Below the pieces are notes generated by a model. The model searched no databases, was not told the DNA's origin, and saw only the letters and a list, made by a program, of their open reading frames with translations. This document shows positions 45,036-53,655 of a stretch of 64,000 nucleotides of DNA, piece by piece (within the stretch, counting starts at the first letter, position 1; each line of letters starts with the position of its first letter). Source of the DNA: Bacillus sp. NP157 (lineage in GTDB: Bacteria > Pseudomonadota > Gammaproteobacteria > Xanthomonadales > Rhodanobacteraceae). Where the stretch lies: NCBI GenBank assembly GCA_018889975.1, contig CP076546.1, forward strand, positions 2,852,001 to 2,916,000, given 5' to 3'. The position numbers were made by a program, and so were the translations under genes.

Positions 45036-46387
45036 GCTGCCGGAACGGCCTGGACCAGGGCGGACAGTTCAGCCGTGCGCCGTGTCATGAGCTCGCGGTC
45101 CGCGCGCGTCTCGACGTTGAGGCGGAGCAGAGGCTCGGTGTTCGATGAGCGAAGGTTGAAGCGCCACGAACCGAAATCCGCGCTCACGCCGTCTACGTAG
45201 TCGAGCGACGGATCCTGCGCCACATAGAACGCCAGCACGCGCGCCACGGTCGCCGGTGCGTCGTCCACCACGAAATTGATTTCCCCGCTGCACGGATACG
45301 CCGCCATCCGCTCCGCCAGCATATCTGCCAGGCCCACGCCCGTCTTCGAGATCCGTTCGGCGATCAGCAGCCACGGAATCATCCCCGAGTCGCAGTAGGC
45401 GAAATCGCGGAAGTAATGGTGCGCGCTCATCTCCCCGCCGTAGATCGCATCCTCGGCCCGCATGCGTTCCTTGATGAACGCGTGTCCGGTCTTGCTTTCG
45501 ATCGGGACGCCACCCGCCGCCTTCACCATCTCGATGGTGTTCCAGGTCAACCGCGGGTCATGGATGACCTTCGCGCCCGGATGCTTCTCGAGCAGTTGCG
45601 CCGCAAGCAGGCCGACGATGTAGTAGCCCTCGATGAAGTCGCCCTGTGCATCGAAAAGGAAACAGCGGTCGAAATCACCGTCCCACGCGATGCCGAAGTC
45701 GGCAGCGTGGGCGCGCACGGCATCTGCCGTCGCGGCACGGTTGCCTGGAAGCAGTGGATTCGGGATGCCGTTCGGGAACAGGCCATCCGGCTCGTGGTTG
45801 ATCCGGACGAAGTCGATGGGCAGGTGCTGCGCCAGCAGGTCGACCACGGCGCCGGCACCGCCATTGCCTGCGTTAACCACGACCTTCAATGGACGGATGG
45901 CGGTCGGGTCGATGTATCCCAGCAGGTGCGCGATGTACGCCGACTTGTCGTGATCGCGCACGACGCCGCCGCGCACGGCCGCGGGTTCACCGAAAGCGTT
46001 TTCCTCAACCATCCGCTCGATATCGCGCAGGCCGGTATCGCCACTGATCGGCCGCGATCCTTCGCGGACCAGCTTCATGCCGTTGTAGTCGATCGGGTTG
46101 TGGCTGGCGGTAACCATGATGCCGCCGGCGACGCCACGGTGGAACGTCTGGAAATACACCTCTTCGGTGCCACCCAGGCCGATGTCGATGGCATCGCGGC
46201 CTTCGTCGTTCAGGCCACGGATGATCGCCTCGGCGAATGCGGGGCTGTCCCGGCGGATGTCATGGCCCACGACCACGGGGCCCTCGCCGACGGTGCGGGC
46301 GAATGCGCGGCCCAGCCGGTAGGCGATGTCCTCGTTGAGTTCGTCGGGAACGCGGCCGCGGATGTCATAGGCCTTGAAACACTTCAT
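45032..46387 (-). CDS. manB: Phosphomannomutase / phosphoglucomutase
   Basis: This 451-residue alpha-D-phosphohexomutase has the phospho-Ser loop TASHNPIDYNGMK, the Mg-binding loop WDGDFDRC, the sugar-specificity loop GGEMSAHHYFRDF and the C-terminal phosphate-binding RSSNTEPLLRLNVE. The GEMSAHH form is typical of PMM/PGM enzymes such as Pseudomonas AlgC and Xanthomonas XanA, which act on both mannose and glucose phosphates and so feed both GDP-mannose and dTDP-rhamnose. The start at 46387 has AGGGA upstream; a longer reading frame to 46444 is rejected. LysR lies 53 bp upstream in the same direction. Confidence 0.95.
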   Translation of the reverse strand: MKCFKAYDIRGRVPDELNEDIAYRLGRAFARTVGEGPVVVGHDIRRDSPAFAEAIIRGLNDEGRDAIDIGLGGTEEVYFQTFHRGVAGGIMVTASHNPIDYNGMKLVREGSRPISGDTGLRDIERMVEENAFGEPAAVRGGVVRDHDKSAYIAHLLGYIDPTAIRPLKVVVNAGNGGAGAVVDLLAQHLPIDFVRINHEPDGLFPNGIPNPLLPGNRAATADAVRAHAADFGIAWDGDFDRCFLFDAQGDFIEGYYIVGLLAAQLLEKHPGAKVIHDPRLTWNTIEMVKAAGGVPIESKTGHAFIKERMRAEDAIYGGEMSAHHYFRDFAYCDSGMIPWLLIAERISKTGVGLADMLAERMAAYPCSGEINFVVDDAPATVARVLAFYVAQDPSLDYVDGVSADFGSWRFNLRSSNTEPLLRLNVETRADRELMTRRTAELSALVQAVPAA

Positions 46388-46440
46388 GCGGGCGATCCCT
46401 GGAGGCTGGTCGGTCATTTTCGTCCGGATCGGCCAGGGGC

Positions 46441-47370
46441 TCAAGGAACGGTCGCGCCAGGCTGGAACGCTGCCGCGACGTGGTCGACGAATGCCCTCAC
46501 TTTCGCCGAGTGTCGACGCTCCTGCGGGCTGACCAGGTGGATCGGCGATGGCACGGACCAGTCTGGCAGCAACCGGACGACATCCCCGGACGCCAGCTCC
46601 TCTTCGAAGAGCCAGGTCGGCGTGTAGCAGACGCCCATGCCGGCGAGCACGGCCGCACGCACCACCTCGCTGCTATCGGTCTGCAAGGTGCCGTCGACAG
46701 GGACATTGCGTACCGTGCCCGGCGGCTCGTTCGCCCCCGCCCCGGCGACGAAATGCCAACTGCTGCGCATCAGCGCACCCGTGTAGACGATGCAGTTATG
46801 CGCTGCGAGATCGTCGGGCGAGCGCGGCGGCTTCAGCCCCTTGGGCAAGCCGCGCAGATAGCTGCGGTGGGCCATCAATTCGCGGGTGGACTGGCCGATC
46901 TGGCGCCCGATCAGGCTGCTGTCCGGGAGGTCACCGATACGCACGGCGACATCGATGCCGCGCTCGACCAGGTCGATGAAACCGTCGCTGAGCTTCAGGT
47001 CGATGCGCACCCGCGGGTGCGCGGCAAGGAAGCTCTGCACGTGTGGCATCAGGCGCAGGCGTCCAAACCCCACCGACGCCGCCACGCGCAACAGGCCGCG
47101 CAACTCCTGGCGTCCGCGGTGCAATGACGTTTCGGCCTCCGCCACCTCGGCGACGATGCGACGCGCCTGTTCGAAATAGCGCTCACCCTCTTCCGTCAGC
47201 GCGAGCGAACGCGTCGTCCGGACCAGCAGCTTCGCTTCCAGTTCCCGCTCCAGGGCTGCGATCTGCTTGCTCACGGCGCTCTGCGTTGCGCCGGATTCCC
47301 TGGCGACGGCAGAAAAGCTTCCCGCTTCGACAACGCGCACGAAGGCTTGCATGGCTTGCAGCTTGTCCAC
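46441..47370 (-). CDS. LysR-family transcriptional regulator
   Basis: This 309-residue regulator has an N-terminal winged helix at 1-60 (MQAFVRVVEAGSFSAVARES, then SAVSKQIAALERELEAKLLV and RTTRSLALTEEG). It has a periplasmic-binding-protein-like effector domain from about 90 (LRVAASVGFGRLRLMPHVQS; DGFIDLVERGIDVAVRIGDL). It is of the CrgA/AaeR-like type common next to oxidoreductases. It starts with GTG at 47370; an ATG six codons in is also possible. It is divergent from the SDR gene at 47491, with a dyad in the gap. Likely it autoregulates and controls the SDR gene. Confidence 0.94.
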   Translation of the reverse strand: MDKLQAMQAFVRVVEAGSFSAVARESGATQSAVSKQIAALERELEAKLLVRTTRSLALTEEGERYFEQARRIVAEVAEAETSLHRGRQELRGLLRVAASVGFGRLRLMPHVQSFLAAHPRVRIDLKLSDGFIDLVERGIDVAVRIGDLPDSSLIGRQIGQSTRELMAHRSYLRGLPKGLKPPRSPDDLAAHNCIVYTGALMRSSWHFVAGAGANEPPGTVRNVPVDGTLQTDSSEVVRAAVLAGMGVCYTPTWLFEEELASGDVVRLLPDWSVPSPIHLVSPQERRHSAKVRAFVDHVAAAFQPGATVP

Positions 47371-47381
47371 GGGTCGGTCCT

Positions 47382-47404
47382 ATTGATTCCCTTAGGGACT
47401 CAAT
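47382..47404. promoter_or_regulatory. Dyad in the LysR/SDR divergent region
   Basis: ATTGA (47382-47386) and TCAAT (47400-47404) flank the inner palindrome TCCCTTAGGGA (47388-47398), all centred on T47393. A nested T-N11-A type dyad just upstream of the regulator start and about 90 bp before the SDR start is the classical place for a LysR binding site. Confidence 0.6.
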
Positions 47405-47490
47405 CATATGCCAACGCCGTGGCTAGTTCACCAAGGTGGAATTAATGAGACTACATCCATCCCATCACCTACCCAAGTCTGGAGCACACC

Positions 47491-48240
47491 ATGAGCAACC
47501 AAGTCGTCCTGATCACTGGCGCCCTGACCGGCATCGGCCGCGCCACCGCCCTCGCCTTCGCCTCGGAAGGCGCACGCCTCGTCGTCAGCGGCCGTCGCGA
47601 CGAAGCCGGCCATGCCCTCGCCGCGGAACTGCGCAGCATGGGTAACGAGGCCGAATTCATCCGCGCCGACGTCCGCCACGAGGCCGACATCCGCCAGCTG
47701 GTCGACCAGGCGGTCGCGCGCTTCGGTCGTCTCGATGTCGCCGTGAACAATGCCGGCACCGAGGGCCAGTCCGGCCCCGTAAGCGAAGCCACGATCGAGA
47801 CGTACCAGGCCACGTTCGATACCAACGTGCTCGGCACGCTGCTCTCGATGAAGCATGAAATGCGTGCGATGCAGGCGCAGGGCAGTGGCGCCATCGTCAA
47901 CGTGTCGTCGATCGCCGGCCACGTCGGCATGGCCGGTGCGTCGATCTACGTCGCCAGCAAGCACGCCGTGGAAGGCTTGACCCGGGCCGTCGCGCTCGAA
48001 GGTGCCCCCATCGGCATCCGCGTCAACGCCGTGGCACCGGGCCCGGTCGCCACCGACATGCTCGACCGTTTCGTTGGACGCGACGAATACGCGAAGAGTG
48101 GGTTCCTCGCCACCATTCCGGCACGCCGTGCGGCCACGGCGGATGAAATCGCGCAGGCGATCGTCTTTGCGGCCAGCGATAAGGCTGGGTACCTGATCGG
48201 GCAGGTGATTTCGGTGGATGGGGGATATACGGCGCAGTAA
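47491..48240 (+). CDS. Short-chain dehydrogenase/reductase
   Basis: This 249-residue classical SDR has the cofactor site TGALTGIGRA, NNAG, catalytic Ser in NVSSIAG and YVASK (Tyr/Lys). The substrate is unknown; the family includes glucose dehydrogenases and 3-oxoacyl-ACP-reductase-like enzymes. There is an Arg in the RRDEAG loop after the second beta strand, which favours NADP. It is divergent from the LysR gene, a common arrangement in which the regulator senses a substrate of the reductase. A REP-type repeat follows the stop. Confidence 0.93.
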   Translation: MSNQVVLITGALTGIGRATALAFASEGARLVVSGRRDEAGHALAAELRSMGNEAEFIRADVRHEADIRQLVDQAVARFGRLDVAVNNAGTEGQSGPVSEATIETYQATFDTNVLGTLLSMKHEMRAMQAQGSGAIVNVSSIAGHVGMAGASIYVASKHAVEGLTRAVALEGAPIGIRVNAVAPGPVATDMLDRFVGRDEYAKSGFLATIPARRAATADEIAQAIVFAASDKAGYLIGQVISVDGGYTAQ

Positions 48241-48248
48241 TGGGTCGA

Positions 48249-48290
48249 TCGCGCGCAGGCGCGCTCCTACAGGGGCGCGCCTGCGTGTGA
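48249..48290. repeat. REP unit with a degenerate inverted mate
   Basis: An exact inverted copy of the 22-bp unit (48249-48270, ending CTCCTAC) is followed by a degenerate direct copy (GGGGCGCGCCTGCGTGTGA, 48272-48290). It fills the space between the convergent SDR and glmS genes. Confidence 0.85.
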
Positions 48291-48294
48291 GGGG

Positions 48295-50124
48295 TTACTC
48301 GACCGTTACGGACTTGGCCAGGTTACGCGGCTGGTCGACGTCCGTGCCGCGCTGCACGGCGACGTGATAGGCAAGCAGCTGCATCGGTACGGTGAACACG
48401 GCCGGCGCGATCAGGTCGCCGCCACCGTCGACCAGCACGGTGGCCAGTCGCTCGGTATCGGTATCCATGTCCACGCGCTCGTCCGCGAAGACGATCAGCT
48501 CGCCACCGCGTGCACGCACCTCCTGCAGGTTCGACTTCAGCTTGTCGAGCAGCGGGCCGTTCGGCGCCACCGCCACGATCGGCATGTTCTCGTCGACCAG
48601 CGCAAGCGGACCATGCTTGAGCTCACCCGCCGGATACGCTTCGGCGTGGATGTACGAGATTTCCTTGAGCTTGAGCGAGCCTTCCAGCGCCACCGGATAC
48701 TGCGCACCACGGCCAAGGAACAGGGCGTGCTGTTTGGTGATGAAGTGATCGGCGATCCTGACGATCTCTTCCTCGCTCTTCAGCGCGTTCTCGATGTAGC
48801 GCGGCAGCGACTGCAGCTCCTGGCAATGCGCGAGGTACTTGCCATGGTCCATGCCACGGCGACGGCCCAGCTCCAGCGCCAGCAACGCGAAGGCGGCCAG
48901 CTGGGTGGTGAACGCCTTGGTCGAGGCCACGCCGATTTCCGGGCCCGCGCGGGTCATCAGGCGCAGGTCGGATTCGCGCACGACCGAGGATTCCGGCACG
49001 TTGCAGATCGCAAACGTCGCCAGGTAACCGCGGCGACGCGATTCACGCATGGCCGCCAGCGTGTCGGCGGTTTCGCCCGACTGCGACACGGCGACGAACA
49101 GCGTGCCTTCGGGCACCACGACGTCGCGATAACGGTATTCGCTGGCGACTTCGACCACGACCGGGATGCGTGCGTATTCTTCGATCCAGTACTTCGCGAC
49201 CATGCCCGCGTGGTAGCTGGTACCGCAGGCCACGATGTGGATGCCGCGAGTCTGTTCGAGGATCGGATCCGCGTCGATGCCAAAGATGTTCGGCAACACG
49301 CCATGCGGCCCGATCCGCCCTTCCAGCGTATCGGCGACGGCGCGCGGCTGCTCGAAGATTTCCTTCTGCATGTAGTGTCGGTATTCGCCGCGCTCGACCG
49401 AATCGGCGCTGATCTCGCTTTCGTGTGCCGCGCGATCGACCGGGTTGCCCTGGATATCGAACACCTCGACACCGTTGCGGGTGATCTCGACGATGTCGTC
49501 TTCTTCCAGGTACATCATCCGGTTGGTGACCTTGATGAGCGCCTGCGCGTCGGAACCGAGGAAGTGCTCGCCGATGCCGATGCCGACCAGCAGGGGGCAG
49601 CCGCGACGCGCACCGACGATGCGGCCAGGCTCGTCCAGGCTCATCACGGCGATGGCGTACGCACCCTCGAGCTCACGCACCGCCGCGGTGACGGCGTCAC
49701 GCAGCGACTTGCCCGCCTGGACGTGCTCGTCGATCACAGCGCCCATCACTTCGGTGTCGGTCTGCGAGTGGAACGTGCGGCCCTTCGCCTGCAGGCCTTC
49801 GCGCAGGCTGGCGTAGTTCTCGATGATGCCGTTATGCACGATGGCGATCCGGCCCTGCACGTGCGGGTGGGCATTCACCTCGCTCGGCACGCCGTGGGTC
49901 GCCCAACGCGTGTGGGCGATGCCGGTGCCGCCAGGGATCGGGTCGGCGTCGTAGAGGGCTTCCATTTCCCGGACCTTGCCCTTCGCACGCACGCGGCGGA
50001 TTTCGCCTTCGTCGGCGATGGCCATGCCGGCCGAGTCGTACCCGCGATACTCCAGCGCCTTGAGGCCTGCGATGAGGATCGGGGCGATGTCACGCTGCGC
50101 AACGGCGGCGACGATTCCACACAT
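48295..50124 (-). CDS. glmS: Glutamine-fructose-6-phosphate aminotransferase
   Basis: This 609-residue cytoplasmic enzyme makes glucosamine-6-phosphate for peptidoglycan, LPS and O-antigen GlcNAc. The N-terminal Ntn glutaminase has the catalytic Cys at position 2 (MCGIVAAV) and HTRWATHG. Two SIS isomerase domains follow, with GTSYHAGM, AVSQSGETADTL and GVASTKAFTTQ, and the C-terminus ends LAKSVTVE as usual. AAGGAA lies before the ATG. The CBS gene ends 15 bp upstream in the same direction, so the two are probably cotranscribed. No glmS ribozyme is seen; none would be expected here. Confidence 0.97.
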   Translation of the reverse strand: MCGIVAAVAQRDIAPILIAGLKALEYRGYDSAGMAIADEGEIRRVRAKGKVREMEALYDADPIPGGTGIAHTRWATHGVPSEVNAHPHVQGRIAIVHNGIIENYASLREGLQAKGRTFHSQTDTEVMGAVIDEHVQAGKSLRDAVTAAVRELEGAYAIAVMSLDEPGRIVGARRGCPLLVGIGIGEHFLGSDAQALIKVTNRMMYLEEDDIVEITRNGVEVFDIQGNPVDRAAHESEISADSVERGEYRHYMQKEIFEQPRAVADTLEGRIGPHGVLPNIFGIDADPILEQTRGIHIVACGTSYHAGMVAKYWIEEYARIPVVVEVASEYRYRDVVVPEGTLFVAVSQSGETADTLAAMRESRRRGYLATFAICNVPESSVVRESDLRLMTRAGPEIGVASTKAFTTQLAAFALLALELGRRRGMDHGKYLAHCQELQSLPRYIENALKSEEEIVRIADHFITKQHALFLGRGAQYPVALEGSLKLKEISYIHAEAYPAGELKHGPLALVDENMPIVAVAPNGPLLDKLKSNLQEVRARGGELIVFADERVDMDTDTERLATVLVDGGGDLIAPAVFTVPMQLLAYHVAVQRGTDVDQPRNLAKSVTVE

Positions 50125-50139
50125 GGGACGGCTTCCTTA

Positions 50140-51510
50140 TCAGTTAACTTTGCGACGCAGGTAATTGAGCAGGTCGATGCGCGTGATCAGGCCGAGGAAC
50201 TGCTCACCGTCGACGACGATGGCGACGTGGCCCTTTTCGAACACCGGCAACAGTGATTCGATCGGCGAGGTGACCTGGAGCATCTCCGGCGAGGCGATCA
50301 TCGCAGTCGACACCGGGTCGCGGAATTTCGTTTCGTCCGACACCACGTGCAGCAGCACGTCGGATTCGTCGAGGATGCCGACGATGCGGTCGCCTTCCAT
50401 CACCGGCAGCTGCGAGACGTCGTACAGCTTCATGCGGTTGTAAGCGGTGACCAGCATGTCGTCGGGCTTGACGACCACCGTATCGCGCTGCGCGTACGGG
50501 CGCAGGATCAGGTCGCGCAGGTCGTTGTAGCGCTCGCGCTCGATGAAGCCGTTGTCGAGCATCCAGTAGTCGTTGTACATCTTCGACAGGTACTTGTTGC
50601 CGGTGTCGCAGACCAGGGTCACCACGCGCTTGGGCGTGGTCTGCTCGCGGCAATACTTCAGGGCGGCGGCCAGCAGGGTACCGGTGGAGGAACCACCGAG
50701 CACGCCCTCTTTCGACAGCAGCTCACGCGCGGCCAGGAAGCTTTCCTTGTCCGAGATCGCGAAGGCTTTTTCGACCATGGAGAAATCGCTGATCGACGGC
50801 AGGAAGTCCTCGCCGATGCCTTCGACCATCCAGCTGCCGGATTTTTCCGACAAGGTGCCCTCGTTGATGTACTGGGCGAGGATCGAGCCGATCGGGTCGG
50901 CCAGGACGATCTTCGTATCCGGCGAATGCTCGCGCAGGTAGGCGGTGAGGCCGCTCATGGTGCCGGAAGAGCCGCAGCCCACGACGATGGCGTCGACCTT
51001 GCCGTCGAGCTGGTCGAGGATTTCCGGGCCGGTGGTCTGCACATGCGCCGCCGGGTTGTCCGGATTGCCGAACTGATTGATGAAGTAGGCGCCCGGGGTT
51101 TCGCGGGCGATCCGCTCGGCCATGTCCTGGTAGTACTCGGGATGGCCCTTGGCCACGTCCGAACGGGTGAGCACCACTTCGGCGCCCATGGCCTTGAGGT
51201 TGAAGATCTTCTCGCGGCTCATCTTGTCCGGGACGACGAGGATCAGGCGGTAGCCCTTCTGCTGCGCGACCAGGGCCAGGCCGAGGCCGGTGTTGCCGGC
51301 CGTGCCCTCGACGAGGGTGTCGCCGGGCTTGATCCTGCCGGCGCGCTCCGCGCCTTCGATCATCGACATGCCGATGCGATCTTTGACCGAACCGCCGGGG
51401 TTGGCGCTCTCGAGCTTCAGGAACAGCTCGCAACAGCCTGTGTCCAGGTGCTGGGCGCGGACCATGGGGGTGCGGCCGATCAGATCGAGGACGCTGTCAA
51501 GAACCTTCAT
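50140..51510 (-). CDS. Cystathionine beta-synthase (PLP domain plus CBS domain pair)
   Basis: This 456-residue protein has a cysteine-synthase-fold PLP domain at 1-325 with the PLP lysine in NPGGSVKDRIG, the EGTAGNTGLGLA asparagine loop and the phosphate cradle GCGSSGTMSGL, then two CBS domains at about 335-456 (LVTAYNRMKLYDVSQLPVME; TRIDLLNYLRRKVN). It condenses serine or a related donor with homocysteine. The CBS pair normally binds an adenosyl ligand such as SAM. Cysteine synthase remains an alternative, but the CBS-domain tail and length favour cystathionine beta-synthase. It forms an apparent operon with glmS. Confidence 0.92.
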   Translation of the reverse strand: MKVLDSVLDLIGRTPMVRAQHLDTGCCELFLKLESANPGGSVKDRIGMSMIEGAERAGRIKPGDTLVEGTAGNTGLGLALVAQQKGYRLILVVPDKMSREKIFNLKAMGAEVVLTRSDVAKGHPEYYQDMAERIARETPGAYFINQFGNPDNPAAHVQTTGPEILDQLDGKVDAIVVGCGSSGTMSGLTAYLREHSPDTKIVLADPIGSILAQYINEGTLSEKSGSWMVEGIGEDFLPSISDFSMVEKAFAISDKESFLAARELLSKEGVLGGSSTGTLLAAALKYCREQTTPKRVVTLVCDTGNKYLSKMYNDYWMLDNGFIERERYNDLRDLILRPYAQRDTVVVKPDDMLVTAYNRMKLYDVSQLPVMEGDRIVGILDESDVLLHVVSDETKFRDPVSTAMIASPEMLQVTSPIESLLPVFEKGHVAIVVDGEQFLGLITRIDLLNYLRRKVN

Positions 51511-51663
51511 TCGAACTCCATGTTGTGCGGCGCGGCCCCTTCGACCCCGCCCGTTGGGCGCCCATGATAGTGGGTGGCGCGCCTGTTCGATCCCCCGCCA
51601 TTCCAGCTACGGCGAAACGATGTATCCATGACCCCTCGTTTGGCCGGTGGTTCCGCCCACGAA

Positions 51664-51688
51664 AAAGGGCGCGACATGCGCGCCCTTT
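51664..51688 (-). terminator. Rho-independent terminator after the DUF465 gene
   Basis: A perfect 10-bp stem (AAAGGGCGCG with CGCGCCCTTT, loop of 5) is followed on the minus strand by a T run (CCCTTTTTCG). It ends the DUF465 gene 20 bp away and separates it from the CBS-glmS unit. Confidence 0.88.
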
Positions 51689-51707
51689 CCTGTACCGTCA
51701 CGTCGCC

Positions 51708-51938
51708 TCAGTGTGGACCCGAGGCTCGCCAGCTCTCCCACATTCGCTGGAGTTTTTCCTTCGCATGCAGCTTATCCATCTTCATCCGGGTCAGCTCCTG
51801 GTCGCTTAGCGGAAGACATCCGCGGCCGGCTTCCTCGAGCTTGTCGTTCAGTTCCTGGTGGTGGAAGTAAAGACGACGGGTATCGGGATTGTTGCCGATG
51901 AACTTCTCGACGTCGTCACGCTGCTGGTTTTCGAACAT
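51708..51938 (-). CDS. YdcH/DUF465-family small protein
   Basis: This 76-residue protein matches the DUF465 (YdcH) pattern: a helical FIGNNPDTRRLYFHHQELN segment, then SDQELTRMKMDKLHAKEKLQ and a tryptophan near the end. It is probably two antiparallel helices in the cytoplasm. The function of the family is not established. The ATG at 51938 has GAGGAG eight bases upstream; longer in-frame readings are rejected. It has its own terminator and is likely a single-gene unit. Confidence 0.85.
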   Translation of the reverse strand: MFENQQRDDVEKFIGNNPDTRRLYFHHQELNDKLEEAGRGCLPLSDQELTRMKMDKLHAKEKLQRMWESWRASGPH

Positions 51939-52236
51939 TGCGGTTCTCCTCGCGGTGGGGCCGACCCGCGGCGCGGGCGGTCGTGAGGGGAGCCATGCGG
52001 GCTCGCAACGGAATGGGCGTGCCTGGTGAACTTCAACGCATGCTCCGGCAGGATCCCGCCACGCGTTTTTCACGTGACGGGGGATCGAAGCTACTCCCCT
52101 GCCATAGGGTCTGCAAGAGCGAAAATTCGCAAAAACGCACGCAAAAACGGTTGCAGAGGCAACGGTTTACGCGGCAGGCATTGAGTGGGGCGAGACGGGG
52201 GGCGAGGCGGGAGCGTGTGGGTTTTCGCGAACGGGA
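51939..52236. other. Intergenic region with small hairpins, no gene recognised
   Basis: The gap between the DUF465 gene and the DUF4398-type gene has no convincing coding sequence. It contains the promoter region of the DUF465 gene, an A-rich patch around 52110-52150 and a small stem (GTTGC-AGAG-GCAAC, near 52150). Nothing identifies it as a known RNA. Confidence 0.4.
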
Positions 52237-52287
52237 TCGCGCGCAGGCGCGCTCCTACAGGGGGTGTAGGAGCGCGCCTGCGCGCGA
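52237..52287. repeat. Inverted REP pair
   Basis: An inverted copy (52237-52258) and a direct copy (52266-52287) of the 22-bp unit face each other around a 7-nt spacer, giving a 51-bp palindromic element. This is the cleanest pair of the family in the window. Confidence 0.92.
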
Positions 52288-52291
52288 TGGG

Positions 52292-52307
52292 GCCGCCTTC
52301 AGGCGGC
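52292..52307 (-). terminator. Hairpin after the DUF4398-type gene
   Basis: GCCGCC and GGCGGC form a short stem around TTCA five bases beyond the stop at 52313. There is no long T-tract; together with the adjoining REP pair it probably ends the minus-strand unit. Confidence 0.5.
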
Positions 52308-52312
52308 TGGGC

Positions 52313-52975
52313 TCAGTTACCGCCCGACGAGACCTTCTTCTTCCGCGCGGTCGACGGCGTGTCCGCCGGCGCACCGCCATCCGACGAGTTCATGTCGCGC
52401 ATCGCGCGTGCGGCCTGCTCGGCCAGTGCGGCCTGCTTCTTTGCCGCGTTGGCCACCTTGGCCTGGGCGGCGGCGACCTGGCGAGCCTTCTCGCCCTCGG
52501 CCTTGGCCTGGTCCAGCGCCTGGGAGTACTCCACGCCCTGCTGCTGCAGGCGGGCGGCCTCTTCCTGGATCATCTGGTTCTGCTGGCGCTGCTGCTCGAG
52601 CTGGCGACGGGCCATTTCCGTGTCGAGGCGGCTCGCCTCGAGCAGGATGGCGTCGTGCTCACGGTCCAGCTGGGCGCCCTTGGCCTGGGCGTCCTGGAAC
52701 TGGGCCATGGCCTTGGCGATGTCGACGCGGCGTTCGGCGATGTACAGGTAATGGCCGTGCTGCTTGTCCTTCGGCTTGAACTGGGCGACCTGGCCGATGG
52801 CTTCACGGGCACGGGCCTGTTCGGCCTGTGCGTAGTTGCCGAGGGTCGGATCCGACGAGAGCTGGTCCAGGCTGGAGTTCAGCCGGCGCACGTCGAGGTC
52901 GTCCGTGGCGGCCATGGCCGTGCCGGCGCCGATCGCCAGCGCCAGGGCGGAAAGGAGGATGGTGGAACGCTTCAT
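52313..52975 (-). CDS. Secreted coiled-coil protein, DUF4398-like
   Basis: This 220-residue protein has an N-terminal signal peptide (MKRSTILLSALALAIGAGTA, then MAA). The mature part is almost entirely helical: a DUF4398-like first part (LGNYAQAEQARAREAIGQVA; HYLYIAERRVDIAKAMAQFQ) followed by a long Gln/Glu/Ala coiled coil with QLEQQRQQNQMIQEEAARLQ. The C-terminus is low-complexity and ends KKKVSSGGN. A periplasmic or outer-membrane-associated structural role is likely. No OmpA domain is present, although such proteins often precede one. The ATG at 52975 overlaps the lipoprotein stop (TGATG), so the two are coupled. Confidence 0.82.
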   Translation of the reverse strand: MKRSTILLSALALAIGAGTAMAATDDLDVRRLNSSLDQLSSDPTLGNYAQAEQARAREAIGQVAQFKPKDKQHGHYLYIAERRVDIAKAMAQFQDAQAKGAQLDREHDAILLEASRLDTEMARRQLEQQRQQNQMIQEEAARLQQQGVEYSQALDQAKAEGEKARQVAAAQAKVANAAKKQAALAEQAARAMRDMNSSDGGAPADTPSTARKKKVSSGGN

Positions 52976-53562
52976 CACTGGCCTCCCTGGTTGTCGGTCT
53001 GCGGCTGGGGTTGTGGCTGCTGGGGCTGCGACTGGATGTAGCTGCCGGAATTGTCGTTCAGCGGCTGGGTTTCACCGCCGGCCGGGGGCGGCGTGGTGCC
53101 CTGGGCCTCGGGCAGGACGGTTTCCGTCTCCTGCACGTTGTTCGGAATCGGCACGGTATCGTTCGCGTGGTTGTCGATCATCTCGACGCGCATCCGCGAA
53201 TTCTCCTTGCTCTTTGCCGAATTCTGGGCACGCGCGGCGCCCAGGCGGGCCTTGGCACGCGCCAGTTCGCTGTCGGCACGCGACTCGTCGGCCAGCACGG
53301 AGGCGTCGTCGTACTTGCGCGAGGCCATGGCGGCCTGGGCCTGGCGGAACTTGCTCTGGGCGTAATCCAGGTCCACCGGCGCATAATCGGCGGCACCGGC
53401 ATCGCGGGCGGCCTGGAGCTGGGCCAGGGCCTGGTTCATGGATCCATCGGGCGGCGGGGTGCTGGCGCAGCCCGCCAGTGAGGCAATCGCCAGTGCCAGC
53501 ACGGCCTGGAGAAGGAGCCGGCGGCCCTTGGGCAGGGCGTTCGACGGCAAGATGTGCACCAT
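52975..53562 (-). CDS. DUF4398-domain lipoprotein
   Basis: This 195-residue predicted outer-membrane lipoprotein has lipobox LAGC near residue 32 after a signal peptide with a long n-region. The DUF4398-like domain (about 45-115) contains LAQLQAARDAGAADYAPVDL and DYAQSKFRQAQAAMASRKYD. The C-terminal 80 residues are Pro/Gln-rich and disordered. It forms a translationally coupled pair with the next gene, sharing the same fold type, which suggests a duplicated envelope module. A GTG one codon upstream is an alternative start. It is divergent from pilU with a 93-bp gap. Confidence 0.83.
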   Translation of the reverse strand: MVHILPSNALPKGRRLLLQAVLALAIASLAGCASTPPPDGSMNQALAQLQAARDAGAADYAPVDLDYAQSKFRQAQAAMASRKYDDASVLADESRADSELARAKARLGAARAQNSAKSKENSRMRVEMIDNHANDTVPIPNNVQETETVLPEAQGTTPPPAGGETQPLNDNSGSYIQSQPQQPQPQPQTDNQGGQ

Positions 53563-53655
53563 CACTCGTTCCTCTTAAGGCTTTGCGAGATATTGTCGAT
53601 ATAGAAGGTCGGGAGACCGTCGTCTCGATTGTAATGCGAACCAACGGGGGTTTAG

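Noticed and set aside
52130-52170. Small RNA in the gap before the DUF4398 genes
   Set aside because: Only one 5-bp stem and A-rich sequence are visible; no promoter-terminator pair to define an RNA.
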